From contig NZ_JACHMZ010000001.1 in assembly GCF_014205165.1 (NCBI RefSeq), positions 7,174,501 through 7,238,500 of the forward strand: DNA of 64,000 nt. The letters run 5' to 3'. Within the stretch, counting starts at the first letter, position 1. The number at the start of each line of letters is the position of its first letter. The position numbers and the translations under genes are program-made. The stretch comes from Micromonospora carbonacea (GTDB lineage: Bacteria; Actinomycetota; Actinomycetes; Mycobacteriales; Micromonosporaceae). Below are positions 17,362-26,297 of this stretch, piece by piece. The notes under the pieces are model-generated. The model did no database searches and was not told the DNA's origin. It saw nothing but the letters and a program-made list of their open reading frames with translations.

Positions 17362-18084
17362 ATGCGCAGCGCGCTGTTCTCCGCCGAGAACCTGGAGAAG
17401 GAGTCCGCCCAGCCCGGCATGCGGCTGCAGAACTCCAAGATGTTGAAGATCGAGCTGAACGGCGAGGCGATGGCCCGGGTCGGGTCGATGGTCGCCTACC
17501 AGGGTCAGGTGCAGTTCCAGGCGCTCGGCTCCGGCGGCCTGGGCAAGTTCCTCAAGCAGAAGCTCACCGGCGAGGGCGTCCCGCTGATGAAGCTCAGCGG
17601 CCGGGGCGACGTCTTCCTCGCCGAGCTGGCCAAGGACGTGCACATCATCGACCTGGAGCCCGGCGACGCGCTGTCGATCAACGGATCCAGCGTGCTGGCC
17701 TTCGACTCCACCCTGCAATACGACATCCGCATGGTCGGCGGCGCCGGGATGGCCTCCTCGTCCGGCCTGTTCAACTGCGTCTTCACCGGCCACGGCCGGA
17801 TCGCGATCACCACGAAGGGCACCCCGGTGGTGCTCAACGTCGACGCGCCGACCTACGTCGACCCGCAGGCCGCCGTGTGCTGGTCGGCCAACCTCCAGAC
17901 CGGCTACCACCGGGCCGAGCAGTTCGGCCTGGGCACGCTGCTGGGGCGCAGCACCGGCGAGGCGTTCACGATGAGCTTCGCCGGGCAGGGCTTCGTGGTG
18001 GTGCAGCCCTCCGAGGAGCCGCCGATCGCGGGCAGCGGCGCCCAGGAGCAGCAGGGCGGCCTGCTCGGCGGCCTGCTGAGCTGA
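17362..18084 (+). CDS. AIM24-family protein
   Basis: A 240-residue protein of the AIM24 (TerB-associated DUF124) beta-helix family, seen in PGMRLQNSKMLKIELNGEAMARVGSMVAYQG and GSGLFNCVFTGHGRIAITT-like blocks, ending in a Gly/Gln-rich tail QEQQGGLLGGLLS. Bacterial members have no settled function. ATG 17362 follows GGAGG by 7 bases, a strong ribosome site. It is convergent with pheA and ends before the hairpin at 18120-18144. Confidence 0.85.
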   Translation: MRSALFSAENLEKESAQPGMRLQNSKMLKIELNGEAMARVGSMVAYQGQVQFQALGSGGLGKFLKQKLTGEGVPLMKLSGRGDVFLAELAKDVHIIDLEPGDALSINGSSVLAFDSTLQYDIRMVGGAGMASSSGLFNCVFTGHGRIAITTKGTPVVLNVDAPTYVDPQAAVCWSANLQTGYHRAEQFGLGTLLGRSTGEAFTMSFAGQGFVVVQPSEEPPIAGSGAQEQQGGLLGGLLS

Positions 18085-18119
18085 CCCGTCGCCGCGCAGG
18101 CGACGAACTGGCCCGGGCG

Positions 18120-18144
18120 GGGGCGCCCCGACACGGGGCGCCCC
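18120..18144. terminator. Terminator hairpin between aim24-like gene and pheA
   Basis: The palindromic block GGGGCGCCCCG is followed after ACA by its complement CGGGGCGCCCC, giving a perfect 11-base stem with a 3-base loop in the 102-bp gap between convergent genes. Confidence 0.65.
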
Positions 18145-18186
18145 GGTGTCGACCCGCCGACGCGGGCCGGGCCGACGAGGCCGCGC

Positions 18187-19143
18187 TCAGCTCAGCTCGC
18201 CGGCACGCAACCGGGCCAGCCAGGCCGACGCGTCGGCGTAGTCGGCGTCCGACAGCCCGGCCGGCGCGGGCACGGGCCGGTCGCCCGCCGGCTGCGCCCA
18301 CCGGTGCCGGGGGTACGACCCGAGGAACCGCACCTGGGCGCAGACCCGCCGCAACCCCTGCAACGCCTCCCCGAGCCGTGGCTCGGCGACGTGGCCGGTG
18401 CAGTCGAGGAAGAAGACGTACCGACCCAGCGCCTCGCCCGTCGGGCGGGACTCGATGCGGGTCAGGTTCACCCCGCGCACGGCCAGCTCCATCAGCACCG
18501 ACAGCAGCGCGCCCACCCGGTCGTGGGCGATGTAGACGGCCAGTGACGTGAGGTCGTCCCCGGTGGGGGGCGAGGGCGGGCCCGGGCGGGACAGCAGCGC
18601 GAACCGGGTCACCGCGTCGGGATGGTCGGCGATCTTGTCGGCGAGCACCGCCAGCCGGTGCCGGGCGGCCCCGATCGGGGCGCAGATCGCCGCGTCGAAC
18701 TCGCCCGTCGCCGCGCCGGCCGCGGCGGCCCCGTTGGAGAGCACGTCCACCACGACCGCGTCCGGCAGGTGGGTGCGCAGCCAGCCCCGGCACTGGGTGG
18801 ACGCCTGGGGATGGGCGGCCACCGAGCGGATCTCCTCCGGCGACGTCCCCTGACGGGCGCCGAGCACGAACTCGACCGGCAGGATCACCTCCCGGGTGAT
18901 CACCAGCGGGTCGCCCTCGGCCAGCTCGTCCAGGGTCACCCCGACCGCGCCGCCGATCGAGTTCTCCAGCGGCACCAGGGCCGCGTCGGCCTCCCCGGCG
19001 CGGACGGCCTCCAGCGCCTCGCCGACGCTGCGGGCGGGCGTGCGGGTGCCGCGCTCGGCGGCCGGCACGGTGCGCAGGGCCTGCTCGGCGAAGGTGCCCT
19101 CGGGGCCGAGGTAGACGAAACGGGTGGGCGGTGTTCCCGGCAT
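18187..19143 (-). CDS. pheA: Prephenate dehydratase
   Basis: A 318-residue monofunctional prephenate dehydratase, which converts prephenate to phenylpyruvate in phenylalanine synthesis. The catalytic domain (about residues 6-185) opens with YLGPEGTFAEQAL, has VPLENSIGG at 58-66, and ends with the substrate-binding TRF at 179-181. The ACT domain (about 200-280) carries the GALL (211-214) and ESRP (231-234) motifs of phenylalanine feedback regulation. The last 40 residues are an extra tail. ATG 19143 lies 10 bp after the stop of the minus-strand lipoprotein gene, so pheA may be co-transcribed with it. Confidence 0.95.
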   Translation of the reverse strand: MPGTPPTRFVYLGPEGTFAEQALRTVPAAERGTRTPARSVGEALEAVRAGEADAALVPLENSIGGAVGVTLDELAEGDPLVITREVILPVEFVLGARQGTSPEEIRSVAAHPQASTQCRGWLRTHLPDAVVVDVLSNGAAAAGAATGEFDAAICAPIGAARHRLAVLADKIADHPDAVTRFALLSRPGPPSPPTGDDLTSLAVYIAHDRVGALLSVLMELAVRGVNLTRIESRPTGEALGRYVFFLDCTGHVAEPRLGEALQGLRRVCAQVRFLGSYPRHRWAQPAGDRPVPAPAGLSDADYADASAWLARLRAGELS

Positions 19144-19152
19144 GCCGCCAGC

Positions 19153-19791
19153 CTACGCACCCGGCACGGTGCCCGGGACGGCGTCGCAGGCGAGTGCCCG
19201 GATGCCGGGCGGCCCGGCGACGCGCACCTCGATGGTGCAGACGTCGGTGCCGGCGGTGACCAGCTCCAGGTCGCCCGGCCGGCCCCGGGTCACCACCTGC
19301 AACTCCTCGTGCCCGGTCACCCGCAGCACCGTGTACTGCCAGTCCCCGGCGCAGAACGGGCCGTCGCCCGCCCGCACCGAGACCGAGCCGGACAGCACCC
19401 CGGCCGGGCCGCGCAGCAGCGCGACGACCCGGTCCACCGACGGGCCGTCGCGGCAGGGGCCGGCGACCAGGTCGGAACCCGGGGTGGTCGACGGCACCGC
19501 CGCGGGCGGGGTGACCGGCGCCGTCGGGCCGGTGGGCGTGGCGGCGGCCGACGCGGCGGGACCGGGTGGGCCGGTCGGGCCGGTGCTGGGCAGGGCGGCG
19601 GGCTGGCGCAGCTCCGGCGGCGTGCCGCAGCCGGCGAGCGTGACGGCGAGGAGGGCGAGCAGCCCGATCGCGCCGGGCAGCCGGGAGGAGCGGCCGGGCA
19701 GCCGGGCGGGACCGGAGCGACCGGGCGCGCGGGACGGGCCGGAGGCGCCGGGCGCGCGGGACACCGGTCGGTGCGGTGCGGATGGCGGCAC
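19153..19791 (-). CDS. Predicted lipoprotein with Pro/Thr-rich linker
   Basis: A 212-residue protein from GTG 19791. A long arginine/proline-rich N-terminus (about 48 residues) precedes the hydrophobic segment GAIGLLALLAVTLAGC, which ends in a lipobox (LAGC). A Pro/Thr/Ala linker and a small C-terminal domain follow (DGPFCAGDWQYTVLRVTG, DVCTIEVRVAGPPGIRAL). The n-region is unusually long for a signal peptide, so the true start may be downstream at an unrecognised codon. No family was recognised. It probably sits at the outer face of the membrane. Confidence 0.6.
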   Translation of the reverse strand: MPPSAPHRPVSRAPGASGPSRAPGRSGPARLPGRSSRLPGAIGLLALLAVTLAGCGTPPELRQPAALPSTGPTGPPGPAASAAATPTGPTAPVTPPAAVPSTTPGSDLVAGPCRDGPSVDRVVALLRGPAGVLSGSVSVRAGDGPFCAGDWQYTVLRVTGHEELQVVTRGRPGDLELVTAGTDVCTIEVRVAGPPGIRALACDAVPGTVPGA

Positions 19792-19916
19792 GGGCCGATC
19801 CTTGCATCGGAGAACGTCGTTGCGGCCGGGATGGCCGAGCCCATCGTAGGAGCCATCGGCGCGGCCGTGAAGGCCCACCGGGCCGGTCCCGCGGGGGCGA
19901 CCGTCCAGGGCGGCCG

Positions 19917-20300
19917 TCAGTCGAGGACGCGGTGGCCGGCGCGGCGCAGCGCGGCGGTCGCCTCGCCCAGCCGCACGGCGGGCACGAGCACGTGGTCGGT
20001 GTCGTACGTGGAGAAGGCGACCGGATCGACCCGCGCCTCGGTCAGCGGGCCGATCAGCGCGGCCAGGGTGCCGGTCACCGCCTGCCCGAGCGGGCCGACG
20101 ATCCGCAGGCACCGCCAGTCGGTCTCCACCTCGCCCGGCGCGCGGGGGGTCGGGCAGATCACGGAGACCCCGTCGGCGGCCCAGCTCACGCTGACCACCT
20201 CGGCGTCGCCCAGTTCGCCCCAGAGGGCGGGCCCGAGGACGGCGCCGGCGGCCAGCCGGCACACCGCGTACTCCCCCGGCAGCAGAGCGACATCGACCAT
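19917..20300 (-). CDS. ACT-domain protein
   Basis: A 127-residue protein made of two ACT-like halves, of the DUF (ACT_7) type found alone in bacteria: LPGEYAVCRLAAGA ... EVVSVSWAADGVSVICP at the N-terminus and WRCLRIVGPLGQAVTGTLAALIGPL ... FSTYDTDHVLVP at the C-terminus. ACT domains bind amino acids; the regulated partner of such free proteins is unknown. It lies in a run of minus-strand genes including pheA, with a gap of 125 bp to the lipoprotein gene. Confidence 0.8.
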   Translation of the reverse strand: MVDVALLPGEYAVCRLAAGAVLGPALWGELGDAEVVSVSWAADGVSVICPTPRAPGEVETDWRCLRIVGPLGQAVTGTLAALIGPLTEARVDPVAFSTYDTDHVLVPAVRLGEATAALRRAGHRVLD

Positions 20301-20412
20301 GAGGGCACCCTACGGCCTGGCGGGTGCCCGTCACAGCTCCCCGAGGGTGCGGCGGACGCCACATCTGCCCAGGTCAGGGCCGCACTGTGCGGACCGGACG
20401 GTGGGAGGCGGA

Positions 20413-20871
20413 TCAGACCTCGGAGAAGAAGGTCAGCGACCCGGCGACCTGCCCGTCGGTCAGCACCGGCGTCGAGATGGCGTCGACCGTCGGGTCCGTC
20501 CGGCCCGCCGTCGCGGCCTGCACCCGCAGCAGCCCCCGGGCGAGCCGCCCGGAGTGCAGGGCGAGCAGCGGCGGGATCTTGTCGGTCTCCTGCTCGGTCA
20601 ACTCGCCCCGGTGGGCGGTGAAGTCGAGCAGCCGCAGACAGCCGTCGAGCAGCGGCAGGCCGATCACGTCGTCGGGGCGGCCGAGGCAGAGCAGCTCGCA
20701 GCCGGCTGCGGACACCGCGACGACCCGGGTGTCGGTGTCGATCAGGAGGCAGGGCTCGTCGGCCCGGGCCACGGTGGCGGACCACTGCCCGAAGTTGTCG
20801 GACCCCTGCTCCAGCGGTGTCCGGGCGGTGGGCGCGAACACTTCCGAGAGCGAGAGTTCGACGTGGGCCAC
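20413..20871 (-). CDS. PAS-like sensor domain protein
   Basis: A 152-residue cytosolic protein. GTG 20871 is chosen because AGGAGG lies 4 bases ahead; an upstream reading of 18 codons lacks a ribosome site. Residues about 40-100 (ADEPCLLIDTDTRVVAVSAAGCELLCLG, then VIGLPLLDGCLRLLDF) have the pattern of a PAS domain, and the tail (DAISTPVLTDGQVAGSLTFFSEV) fits a PAS beta-sheet end. No output domain is attached, so it would act by protein contact. No partner is adjacent. Confidence 0.6.
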   Translation of the reverse strand: MAHVELSLSEVFAPTARTPLEQGSDNFGQWSATVARADEPCLLIDTDTRVVAVSAAGCELLCLGRPDDVIGLPLLDGCLRLLDFTAHRGELTEQETDKIPPLLALHSGRLARGLLRVQAATAGRTDPTVDAISTPVLTDGQVAGSLTFFSEV

Positions 20872-21048
20872 CGCGCCTCCTATGTACACCGACGGTCTGT
20901 CCACGCTAACCGGTCGTCTGGGCACCGCCGACCGCGCTGGGGCCGCCGGGCCGCCGGGGGTCGGTTGCCCTCACCCGGGCGTCCGGCGCCGGCGCGGCCG
21001 GGTGGTTGCTCCGGGTACGGGCCGGACCGCGTGGCGTCGCGGGAGACG

Positions 21049-21789
21049 TTACCGGCGGTTGGCCGGCTTGTCAGCCGCCGTTCGGCCGCCGTCGTACCAC
21101 CGGTAGTCGCCGGCGGGACGGTAGGTGCCGTTCATCCAGGTCCCCGGGTGCTGCGCCACGCGGGCGAGTTTCTCGGCCGTGGCCGGGGTGATCCGGTTGC
21201 CGCCCGCCACGAGCAGGCGGTCCAGCTCGCGGTGGGTGGCCATGAGGCAGTCCTTCGGCAGGCCGTACACGCTGATGACGCCCGAGCCGACGAAGGTCAG
21301 CACCGGCGTCACCGGGATGGCCAGCCCCACCGCCTGGGACAGCACCTTGCTCGCGCGCTTGGCGTCGCGGCGGGCCTCGGCCACGTAGGGCGGGCGCTTG
21401 CCGTTGATCTGCACCACGTCGCCGGCCACGAGCACCCGGGCGCGGCCGTGGTCGGCGATGGTCACCGCGAACAGGCCACCCGGCCCGATGGCGAGGAACC
21501 CGGCCCGGTCGTCCTGGGCGGGGTCGAGGAGGAGGTCCGTGGTGTCCGTGCGGGGCCACTCGACGACGTGCCACCCCGGCCCGAGGTGGTCGAGCCGGCC
21601 CAGGGCGCGGGCCCCGGCCGCTTCCAACCGGCGGGCCCCCCGCTCGGCGCGCCGCCGCCGGGCCCACTCCAGGGGGCTCGGACGGGTCGGGTCGAGCACC
21701 CCGGGGGCATCCGCCCCGGGGTGTGGCACCGAGACGGGCGGCAGTGCCCGTGCGGTGGGTGCGGCTCGACGTGCGGGAAAGACAGTCAT
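21049..21789 (-). CDS. NERD-domain-like protein
   Basis: A 246-residue protein from ATG 21789. The central region (about 75-180) resembles the nuclease-related NERD domain: FLAIGPGGLFAVTIADHG, then QINGKRPPYVAEARRDAKRASKVLS and IPVTPVLTFVG. In a canonical NERD domain the strand after G-P-G-G-x-F carries D-x-K; here this reads VTIADHGR, so the nuclease-type Lys is not obvious and activity may be lost. An Arg-rich N-terminus precedes. Role unknown. Confidence 0.6.
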   Translation of the reverse strand: MTVFPARRAAPTARALPPVSVPHPGADAPGVLDPTRPSPLEWARRRRAERGARRLEAAGARALGRLDHLGPGWHVVEWPRTDTTDLLLDPAQDDRAGFLAIGPGGLFAVTIADHGRARVLVAGDVVQINGKRPPYVAEARRDAKRASKVLSQAVGLAIPVTPVLTFVGSGVISVYGLPKDCLMATHRELDRLLVAGGNRITPATAEKLARVAQHPGTWMNGTYRPAGDYRWYDGGRTAADKPANRR

Positions 21790-21881
21790 CGCGACCTCCG
21801 GCAAAAGGTCCCTCGAAGTTATGTCCTCACTACCCTACGTTGACATACCGGGTACCCGGCAAGTCGGAGCGCCGGAGTGAG

Positions 21882-21908
21882 TGTGGATGAATGCCATATT
21901 CATCCACA
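21882..21908. promoter_or_regulatory. 27-bp inverted repeat upstream of arginine deiminase, ArgR-box-like
   Basis: Perfect 11-base arms TGTGGATGAAT and ATTCATCCACA flank a 5-base centre. The inner part TGAAT-n5-ATTCA resembles the half-sites of an ArgR box (TGAAT-n4-ATTCA). It lies 46 bp before the arcA start, in a 164-bp divergent gap that also holds a 12-bp palindrome CCGGGTACCCGG (21848-21859) and a TTGACA (21840-21845). Regulation of arcA by arginine is a reasonable inference. Confidence 0.5.
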
Positions 21909-21953
21909 GACGTTTTACCGGATGCCGCCAAACCCTGCCCTACCCTTGGCCGG

Positions 21954-23150
21954 GTGACCCACTACGTGGACAGTGAAGTCGGCCGCCTCGGCACCGTGCT
22001 GCTGCACCGGCCGGGCCCCGAACTGGCCCGACTCACCCCCCGGAACAACGACTCGTTGCTGTTCGACGCTATCCCATGGGTCGGACGGGCACAGGAGGAG
22101 CACGACGCGTTCGCCGCCGAGCTGCGCGCCCGCGGGGTGGAGGTGCTCTACCTCGCCACCCTCCTCGCCGAGACCCTCGCCGTCGCCGAGGCCCGCGCCG
22201 AGCTGACCGAGCAGGTGCTCAGCTCGCCCCGGCTCGGCGACACCCTGCGCCGCCGGGTGGCCGACCACCTCGCCTACCTCGACCCCGCCGCCCTCGCCGA
22301 CGTGCTCGTCGCCGGGCTCGCCCACGAGGAGCTGCGGATCAGCAGGGAGCGGCCCGGTGGGCTCGTCTACTCCCTGATGGACCGGCACGACTTCGTCATC
22401 GACCCCCTGCCCAACCTGCTGTTCACCCGCGACTCGTCACTGTGGATCGGCGACCGGGTCGGGGTCACCAGCCTGGCGATGCCCGCCCGCCGAAGAGAGA
22501 CGAGCATCACCGACGCCATCTACCGGCACCACCCGCGCTTCGTCGGCACCGAGTTCGTCTACCACCCCGGGCTGGAGCACCTGGAGGGCGGCGACGTGCT
22601 GCTGCTCGCCCCGGGGGTGCTCGCGGTCGGGGTCGGTGAGCGGACCACCCCGGCCGGCGCGGAACGGCTCGCCCGGCAGGTCTTCGCCGCCGGGCTGGCG
22701 CACACCATCCTGGTGGTGCCGATCGCCCAGGAGCGCGCCACCATGCACCTGGACACCATCTGCACGATGGTCGACGTCGACGCCGTGCTGATGTACGCGA
22801 ACGTGGCGAGCACCCTCGCCGCGTACACGGTGGTCGCCGGCCCCGACGGCGAACCGCAGGTGGACGGGCCCGCGCCGTTCCTGCGGGCCGCCGCCGACGC
22901 GATGGACCTCGACCAGCTCCGGGTGATCGACACCGGCCTCGACCCGGTCACCGCCGAGCGGGAGCAGTGGGACGACGGCAACAACACCCTCGCCATCGCC
23001 CCCCGGCTCTGCGTCGGCTACGAGCGCAACACCGGCACCAACGCGCAGCTGGAGCGGGCCGGCATCGAGGTGATCCCGATCGCGGGCTCCGAGCTGGGCT
23101 CCGGCCGGGGCGGCCCGCGATGCATGTCCTGCCCCCTGGTCCGGGAGTAA
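21954..23150 (+). CDS. arcA: Arginine deiminase
   Basis: A 398-residue guanidino-modifying enzyme that hydrolyses arginine to citrulline and ammonia. It shows the family blocks [31 protein letters not shown] (substrate-binding and Asp), EFVYHP with [21 protein letters not shown] (catalytic His) and the catalytic Cys in [12 protein letters not shown] near the C-terminus. GTG 21954 gives the usual N-terminus ([19 protein letters not shown]). No ornithine carbamoyltransferase, carbamate kinase or antiporter is adjacent, so a full ADI operon is absent here. The stop codon abuts an interspersed repeat. Confidence 0.93.
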   Translation: MTHYVDSEVGRLGTVLLHRPGPELARLTPRNNDSLLFDAIPWVGRAQEEHDAFAAELRARGVEVLYLATLLAETLAVAEARAELTEQVLSSPRLGDTLRRRVADHLAYLDPAALADVLVAGLAHEELRISRERPGGLVYSLMDRHDFVIDPLPNLLFTRDSSLWIGDRVGVTSLAMPARRRETSITDAIYRHHPRFVGTEFVYHPGLEHLEGGDVLLLAPGVLAVGVGERTTPAGAERLARQVFAAGLAHTILVVPIAQERATMHLDTICTMVDVDAVLMYANVASTLAAYTVVAGPDGEPQVDGPAPFLRAAADAMDLDQLRVIDTGLDPVTAEREQWDDGNNTLAIAPRLCVGYERNTGTNAQLERAGIEVIPIAGSELGSGRGGPRCMSCPLVRE

Positions 23151-23200
23151 GGAAGGGCCCCTTGTTAACGCAAAACGTTGTACAGGGGGCCCTTCCTAAC
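23151..23200. repeat. GGAAGGGCCC interspersed palindromic repeat (best copy)
   Basis: A roughly 50-bp element, GGAAGGGCCCCTTG then TTAACGC ... CGTTGTACAG then GGGGCCCTTCC, with long inverted arms and an inner TTAACG/CGTT core. It starts directly after the arcA stop codon and ends 8 bp before the convergent DUF5926 gene. The same element recurs at 32484 and, inverted, at 61299. It could fold as a terminator for both neighbours. Confidence 0.85.
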
Positions 23201-23207
23201 ACGCGGC

Positions 23208-24098
23208 TCAGCGCAGGGTGAGCTGCCGGCCGAGCAGGCCGTGCCGGGCGCGGCGGCCCGCCGCGTCCAGCGGCTCCTTCTCGGCGAGGGCCCCGGCGTA
23301 GCGCCCGGCGAACTCCCGCACCGGCTCCTCCCAGTCGGCCGCCGGGACGTCCTCGGGCAGGTCCCAGACCGGCACGAGACGCCCGTGCGCGCGGAACATG
23401 CCGGCGAACTTCGTGCCCCCGGCGAGGGGCAGCGTGCCGGCGGCGCTCAGCCGCGCCAGGGCGTCCAGCGCGGCGTCCTCGTCGTCCGGGAGCACCCAGC
23501 GCACGTGCGCCTTCTCCGGCACCCGGCACCAGTACGCCGCCCGCGCCGCCGCCAGCCGCACGGTCGGGTAGATGGCCGCGTTGGCCCGCTCCAGCGACGC
23601 CTGGACGGTCGGGTCGTCGGCCGCCCCCGGGTCGAGCCAGAACTCGAAGCCCTCGTGCATGCTGACGTCCAGCGGCCCGTCGACCAGGATGTCCTGGAGG
23701 CGGGGGCCAGGGCCGGGCAGCGGCGGCACCGTGACCGTCCGGCCGGGCTCGGTGCGCAGCGCGCAGAGCAGCGCCTCGGCCAGGTCCCGGGAGACGTCGC
23801 CCGACTGCTGGTGGCGCTGGAGCCCGACGAAGACGCGACCGTCGGCCTTGGTCATCGCCGGTGCCGCCATGGGCAGCACGGTGGCCAGGGTGACCGGCCG
23901 GTCGCCGTGCTCCTCGACCAGCTCGGGGACGAGCCGCAGCGGCGCGGAGGCGGCGGGGACCAGCTCGCGCAGGGCGATCCACTCCGGCTCGTCGGCCAGT
24001 CCCTCGAACGGTCGGGGCACGAAGACGTCCCGCACCTTCTCCCGCTTCCCGGTGACGGCGACGTCGGCGGCCCGCTGGATCCTTCTACGCTTGCTCAC
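23208..24098 (-). CDS. DUF5926-family protein
   Basis: A 296-residue protein resembling the actinobacterial DUF5926 family (sometimes mislabelled SecA-like). It has a Lys/Arg-rich start MSKRRRIQRAADVAVTGKREK, then RDVFVPRPFEGLADEPEWIALRELVPAA, and the tail GTKFAGMFRAHGRLVPVWDLP. No signal peptide or membrane span is present. No function is known. The next minus-strand gene upstream, an ATP-binding protein, is 72 bp away. Confidence 0.8.
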   Translation of the reverse strand: MSKRRRIQRAADVAVTGKREKVRDVFVPRPFEGLADEPEWIALRELVPAASAPLRLVPELVEEHGDRPVTLATVLPMAAPAMTKADGRVFVGLQRHQQSGDVSRDLAEALLCALRTEPGRTVTVPPLPGPGPRLQDILVDGPLDVSMHEGFEFWLDPGAADDPTVQASLERANAAIYPTVRLAAARAAYWCRVPEKAHVRWVLPDDEDAALDALARLSAAGTLPLAGGTKFAGMFRAHGRLVPVWDLPEDVPAADWEEPVREFAGRYAGALAEKEPLDAAGRRARHGLLGRQLTLR

Positions 24099-24170
24099 GG
24101 CGAGACAGCCTAGAGCCCGTTGCCGGCCGGGGTGGGCAGGACCCGCCCCGCACGGATGGTCCGGCGCGGC

Positions 24171-24674
24171 TCAGCCGGCGGCGACGAGATCGGTGCGGGG
24201 CGTGGCGGCGGGCTCGAACTCGGCCCACACGCTCTGCCCGAGGCCGTCCCGGTCGACGCCCCACCGGCTGGCCAGGCCCGCGACGATGTGCAGGCCACGG
24301 CCGTCGACCGCGTCGGGGCCGGCGACCCGGACCAGCGGCCCGGCGGCCGCCCCGCCGTCGGTGACCCGGAGCTGGACGAACGGCCCGTCGGGGGTCCGGC
24401 GCAGCCGCCAGGCCACCCGCACCACCCCGCCGGGAAGCGCGTCGGCGTGCCGGACGGCGTTGCCGACCAGCTCGGCCAGGACCGCCACCAGGTCGGCCAG
24501 GAGCACCGGCGGCACGACGTCGGCCAGCTCGTCGGCGAGCCGGTGCCGGGCCAGGCGCGCGCCGGTCGGGTGGTGCGGCACCACCACGCACCACGACCGC
24601 TCGACCGGCTCTCCCGCCACCGCCGCCCTCTCTCGCCCCACGACGCCCCGGCCCGACCCGCCGACCGGGCTCAC
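24171..24674 (-). CDS. HATPase_c ATP-binding protein (anti-sigma-type)
   Basis: A 167-residue protein with a GHKL ATPase fold of the anti-sigma-factor/SpoIIAB-like class abundant in actinomycetes. It has the N box VLAELVGNAVRHAD, the G1-like VTDGG and the GRGLHIVAGLASRWGV block. It overlaps the stop of the upstream histidine kinase by 4 bases (ATGA), so the two are translationally coupled. It may act as a serine kinase or as an accessory ATPase for that sensor; no target sigma factor is adjacent. Confidence 0.75.
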   Translation of the reverse strand: MSPVGGSGRGVVGRERAAVAGEPVERSWCVVVPHHPTGARLARHRLADELADVVPPVLLADLVAVLAELVGNAVRHADALPGGVVRVAWRLRRTPDGPFVQLRVTDGGAAAGPLVRVAGPDAVDGRGLHIVAGLASRWGVDRDGLGQSVWAEFEPAATPRTDLVAAG

Positions 24675-26125
24675 CCGCGGGGCAGCCGGACCTCTGCGAC
24701 CGTACCGCCGCCCGACCTCGGCCGGAGCGACACCCAGCCATTCTGCTGTTCAACGATCCGGCGGACGAGATAGAGGCCGAGCCCGGCACCCGGGTATCCC
24801 CGGCGGTCGCCGGACTCGCCCTGCCAGAACCGGTCGAACGCCCGCTCGACGTGCTCCGGCCGGATGCCGATGCCCCGGTCGGCGACCCGGAACGAGACGG
24901 TCCGCTCGTTGCTCTCGGCGGTGATCTCGATCGGGGTGTCGGGCGGGGAGTACTTGTCGGCGTTGGTCCCCAGCTCGGTCAGCACCGTCGTCAGCGACTG
25001 CCGGGTGCCGAGCGCCCGGGGCAGGCCCTCGGGCACGTCGAGGACGACCCGGCGGCGCAGGTCGGTGGGCAGGTCGGCGACGGCGGCCCGGAGCGCCTCG
25101 CCCAGGTCGAAGGGGACGGACGGCTCGCCGGGCCGACCCTCGGTGGCCGAGGTGAGCAGCCGGTCGACCAGCCGGGCGAGTTCGTTGGCGCGCTGCCCGA
25201 TGACCCGGGCGGCCTGCCGCCGGTCGGCGTCGGTCAGGGAGTCCCAGTGCTCGGTGAGGGTGTCCGCGTACCCCTTGATGACGGTGACCGGCGTGCGCAG
25301 CTCGTGGCTGGTCACCGCGACGAAGAGGTCCCGGTCCTGGTCGCGGAGCTGTTGGTCGGTGATGTCCCGGAAGGTGACCACGCGCAGCGCCCCGGGGCCC
25401 GGCAGCTCGCCTGAGGTGATCTTGATCCAGCGGCCGTCCGGCAGCCGGTGGTCGAGGACCTGCCCGGACGGGGGGAGGGGGAACGGCAGCGCCCGGTTCA
25501 GCGACTCCGCGACCGTCCGGCCGGTCACCTGGGCGGCGGCCGGGTTCCAGAGCCGGACGCGCCCCTCCCGGTCGACCACGGCGAGCCCGTCGGCCAGCGC
25601 CGCGACCACCGGGCCGTCGCCGTGCACCGGCAGGCCGCTCTGGTCGCTGTACATGTGGGCGATGCAGGAGGCGATGTACGCCACCACCTCGTGCTGCCCG
25701 GCGGCCGTCGACGCGTCGTCGTCCGGATAGAACGCGTGCAGGCTGCCGACGGTCAGCCCGCCGATCTCGGCGCGGGCGGCCACCATCCGGCGCAGCCCCC
25801 GGTCGACCAGCTCGGCGCCGATCGGGCCGGGGATGCGGTCCACCCGGATGTCGCGGACCCGCGGGCCGGAGAGCAGGCAGACGGTGGCCGGGTCGGTGGG
25901 CGACACGGGCCGGCCGACGGCCCACTCGGCGCCCCCGGTCGCGGCGATCACCCGGCCGCCGGTGGGCGCGAACTCCACGAAGGCGGTGCTGGCCGCCCCG
26001 ATCGCCGGCTGGACCACCTGGAGCAGCTGGGCGAGGACGGGCAGGCCGACTTCACCAGAGTTGATCATCTCGATAACCCTGCCATGGCCGGTTATCAGGG
26101 CGGCGAGGTCGGTACGGTCCGGCAT
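24671..26125 (-). CDS. GAF/PAS sensor histidine kinase
   Basis: A 484-residue cytosolic sensor kinase from ATG 26125 (MPDRTDLAALITGHG); the 40 in-frame residues upstream are low-complexity and lack a start with a ribosome site. Order: a GAF-like domain (about 20-165), a PAS domain (ALADGLAVVDREGRVRLWNPAAAQVTG), the HisKA box FVAVTSHELRTPVTVIKGYADTL, then HATPase with LTELGTNADKYSPPD (N), VADRGIGIRPEH (G1) and GAGLGLYLVRRI (G2). No transmembrane helix is visible. No response regulator is adjacent; an ATP-binding partner gene follows. Confidence 0.9.
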   Translation of the reverse strand: MPDRTDLAALITGHGRVIEMINSGEVGLPVLAQLLQVVQPAIGAASTAFVEFAPTGGRVIAATGGAEWAVGRPVSPTDPATVCLLSGPRVRDIRVDRIPGPIGAELVDRGLRRMVAARAEIGGLTVGSLHAFYPDDDASTAAGQHEVVAYIASCIAHMYSDQSGLPVHGDGPVVAALADGLAVVDREGRVRLWNPAAAQVTGRTVAESLNRALPFPLPPSGQVLDHRLPDGRWIKITSGELPGPGALRVVTFRDITDQQLRDQDRDLFVAVTSHELRTPVTVIKGYADTLTEHWDSLTDADRRQAARVIGQRANELARLVDRLLTSATEGRPGEPSVPFDLGEALRAAVADLPTDLRRRVVLDVPEGLPRALGTRQSLTTVLTELGTNADKYSPPDTPIEITAESNERTVSFRVADRGIGIRPEHVERAFDRFWQGESGDRRGYPGAGLGLYLVRRIVEQQNGWVSLRPRSGGGTVAEVRLPRG

Positions 26126-26297
26126 GTCCCGAGTGTGCCGTGCCGACCCGCTCCCCGACACCCCCGCGCGGGCGGCCCCGGCACCCGCGCCGCCCGGCGA
26201 ACCCGGCCTGACCAGCCAGCGGACGACGCCGCCCCGCCGGTTCACCGGCCCCGTCCGGCGGGGTGGCGGCCTCGGCGGCCGACGCCGCCCGACCCGT

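Noticed and set aside
18622..21843. Plus-strand open frame of about 1073 residues
   Set aside because: Runs across five recognisable minus-strand genes and carries no motif.
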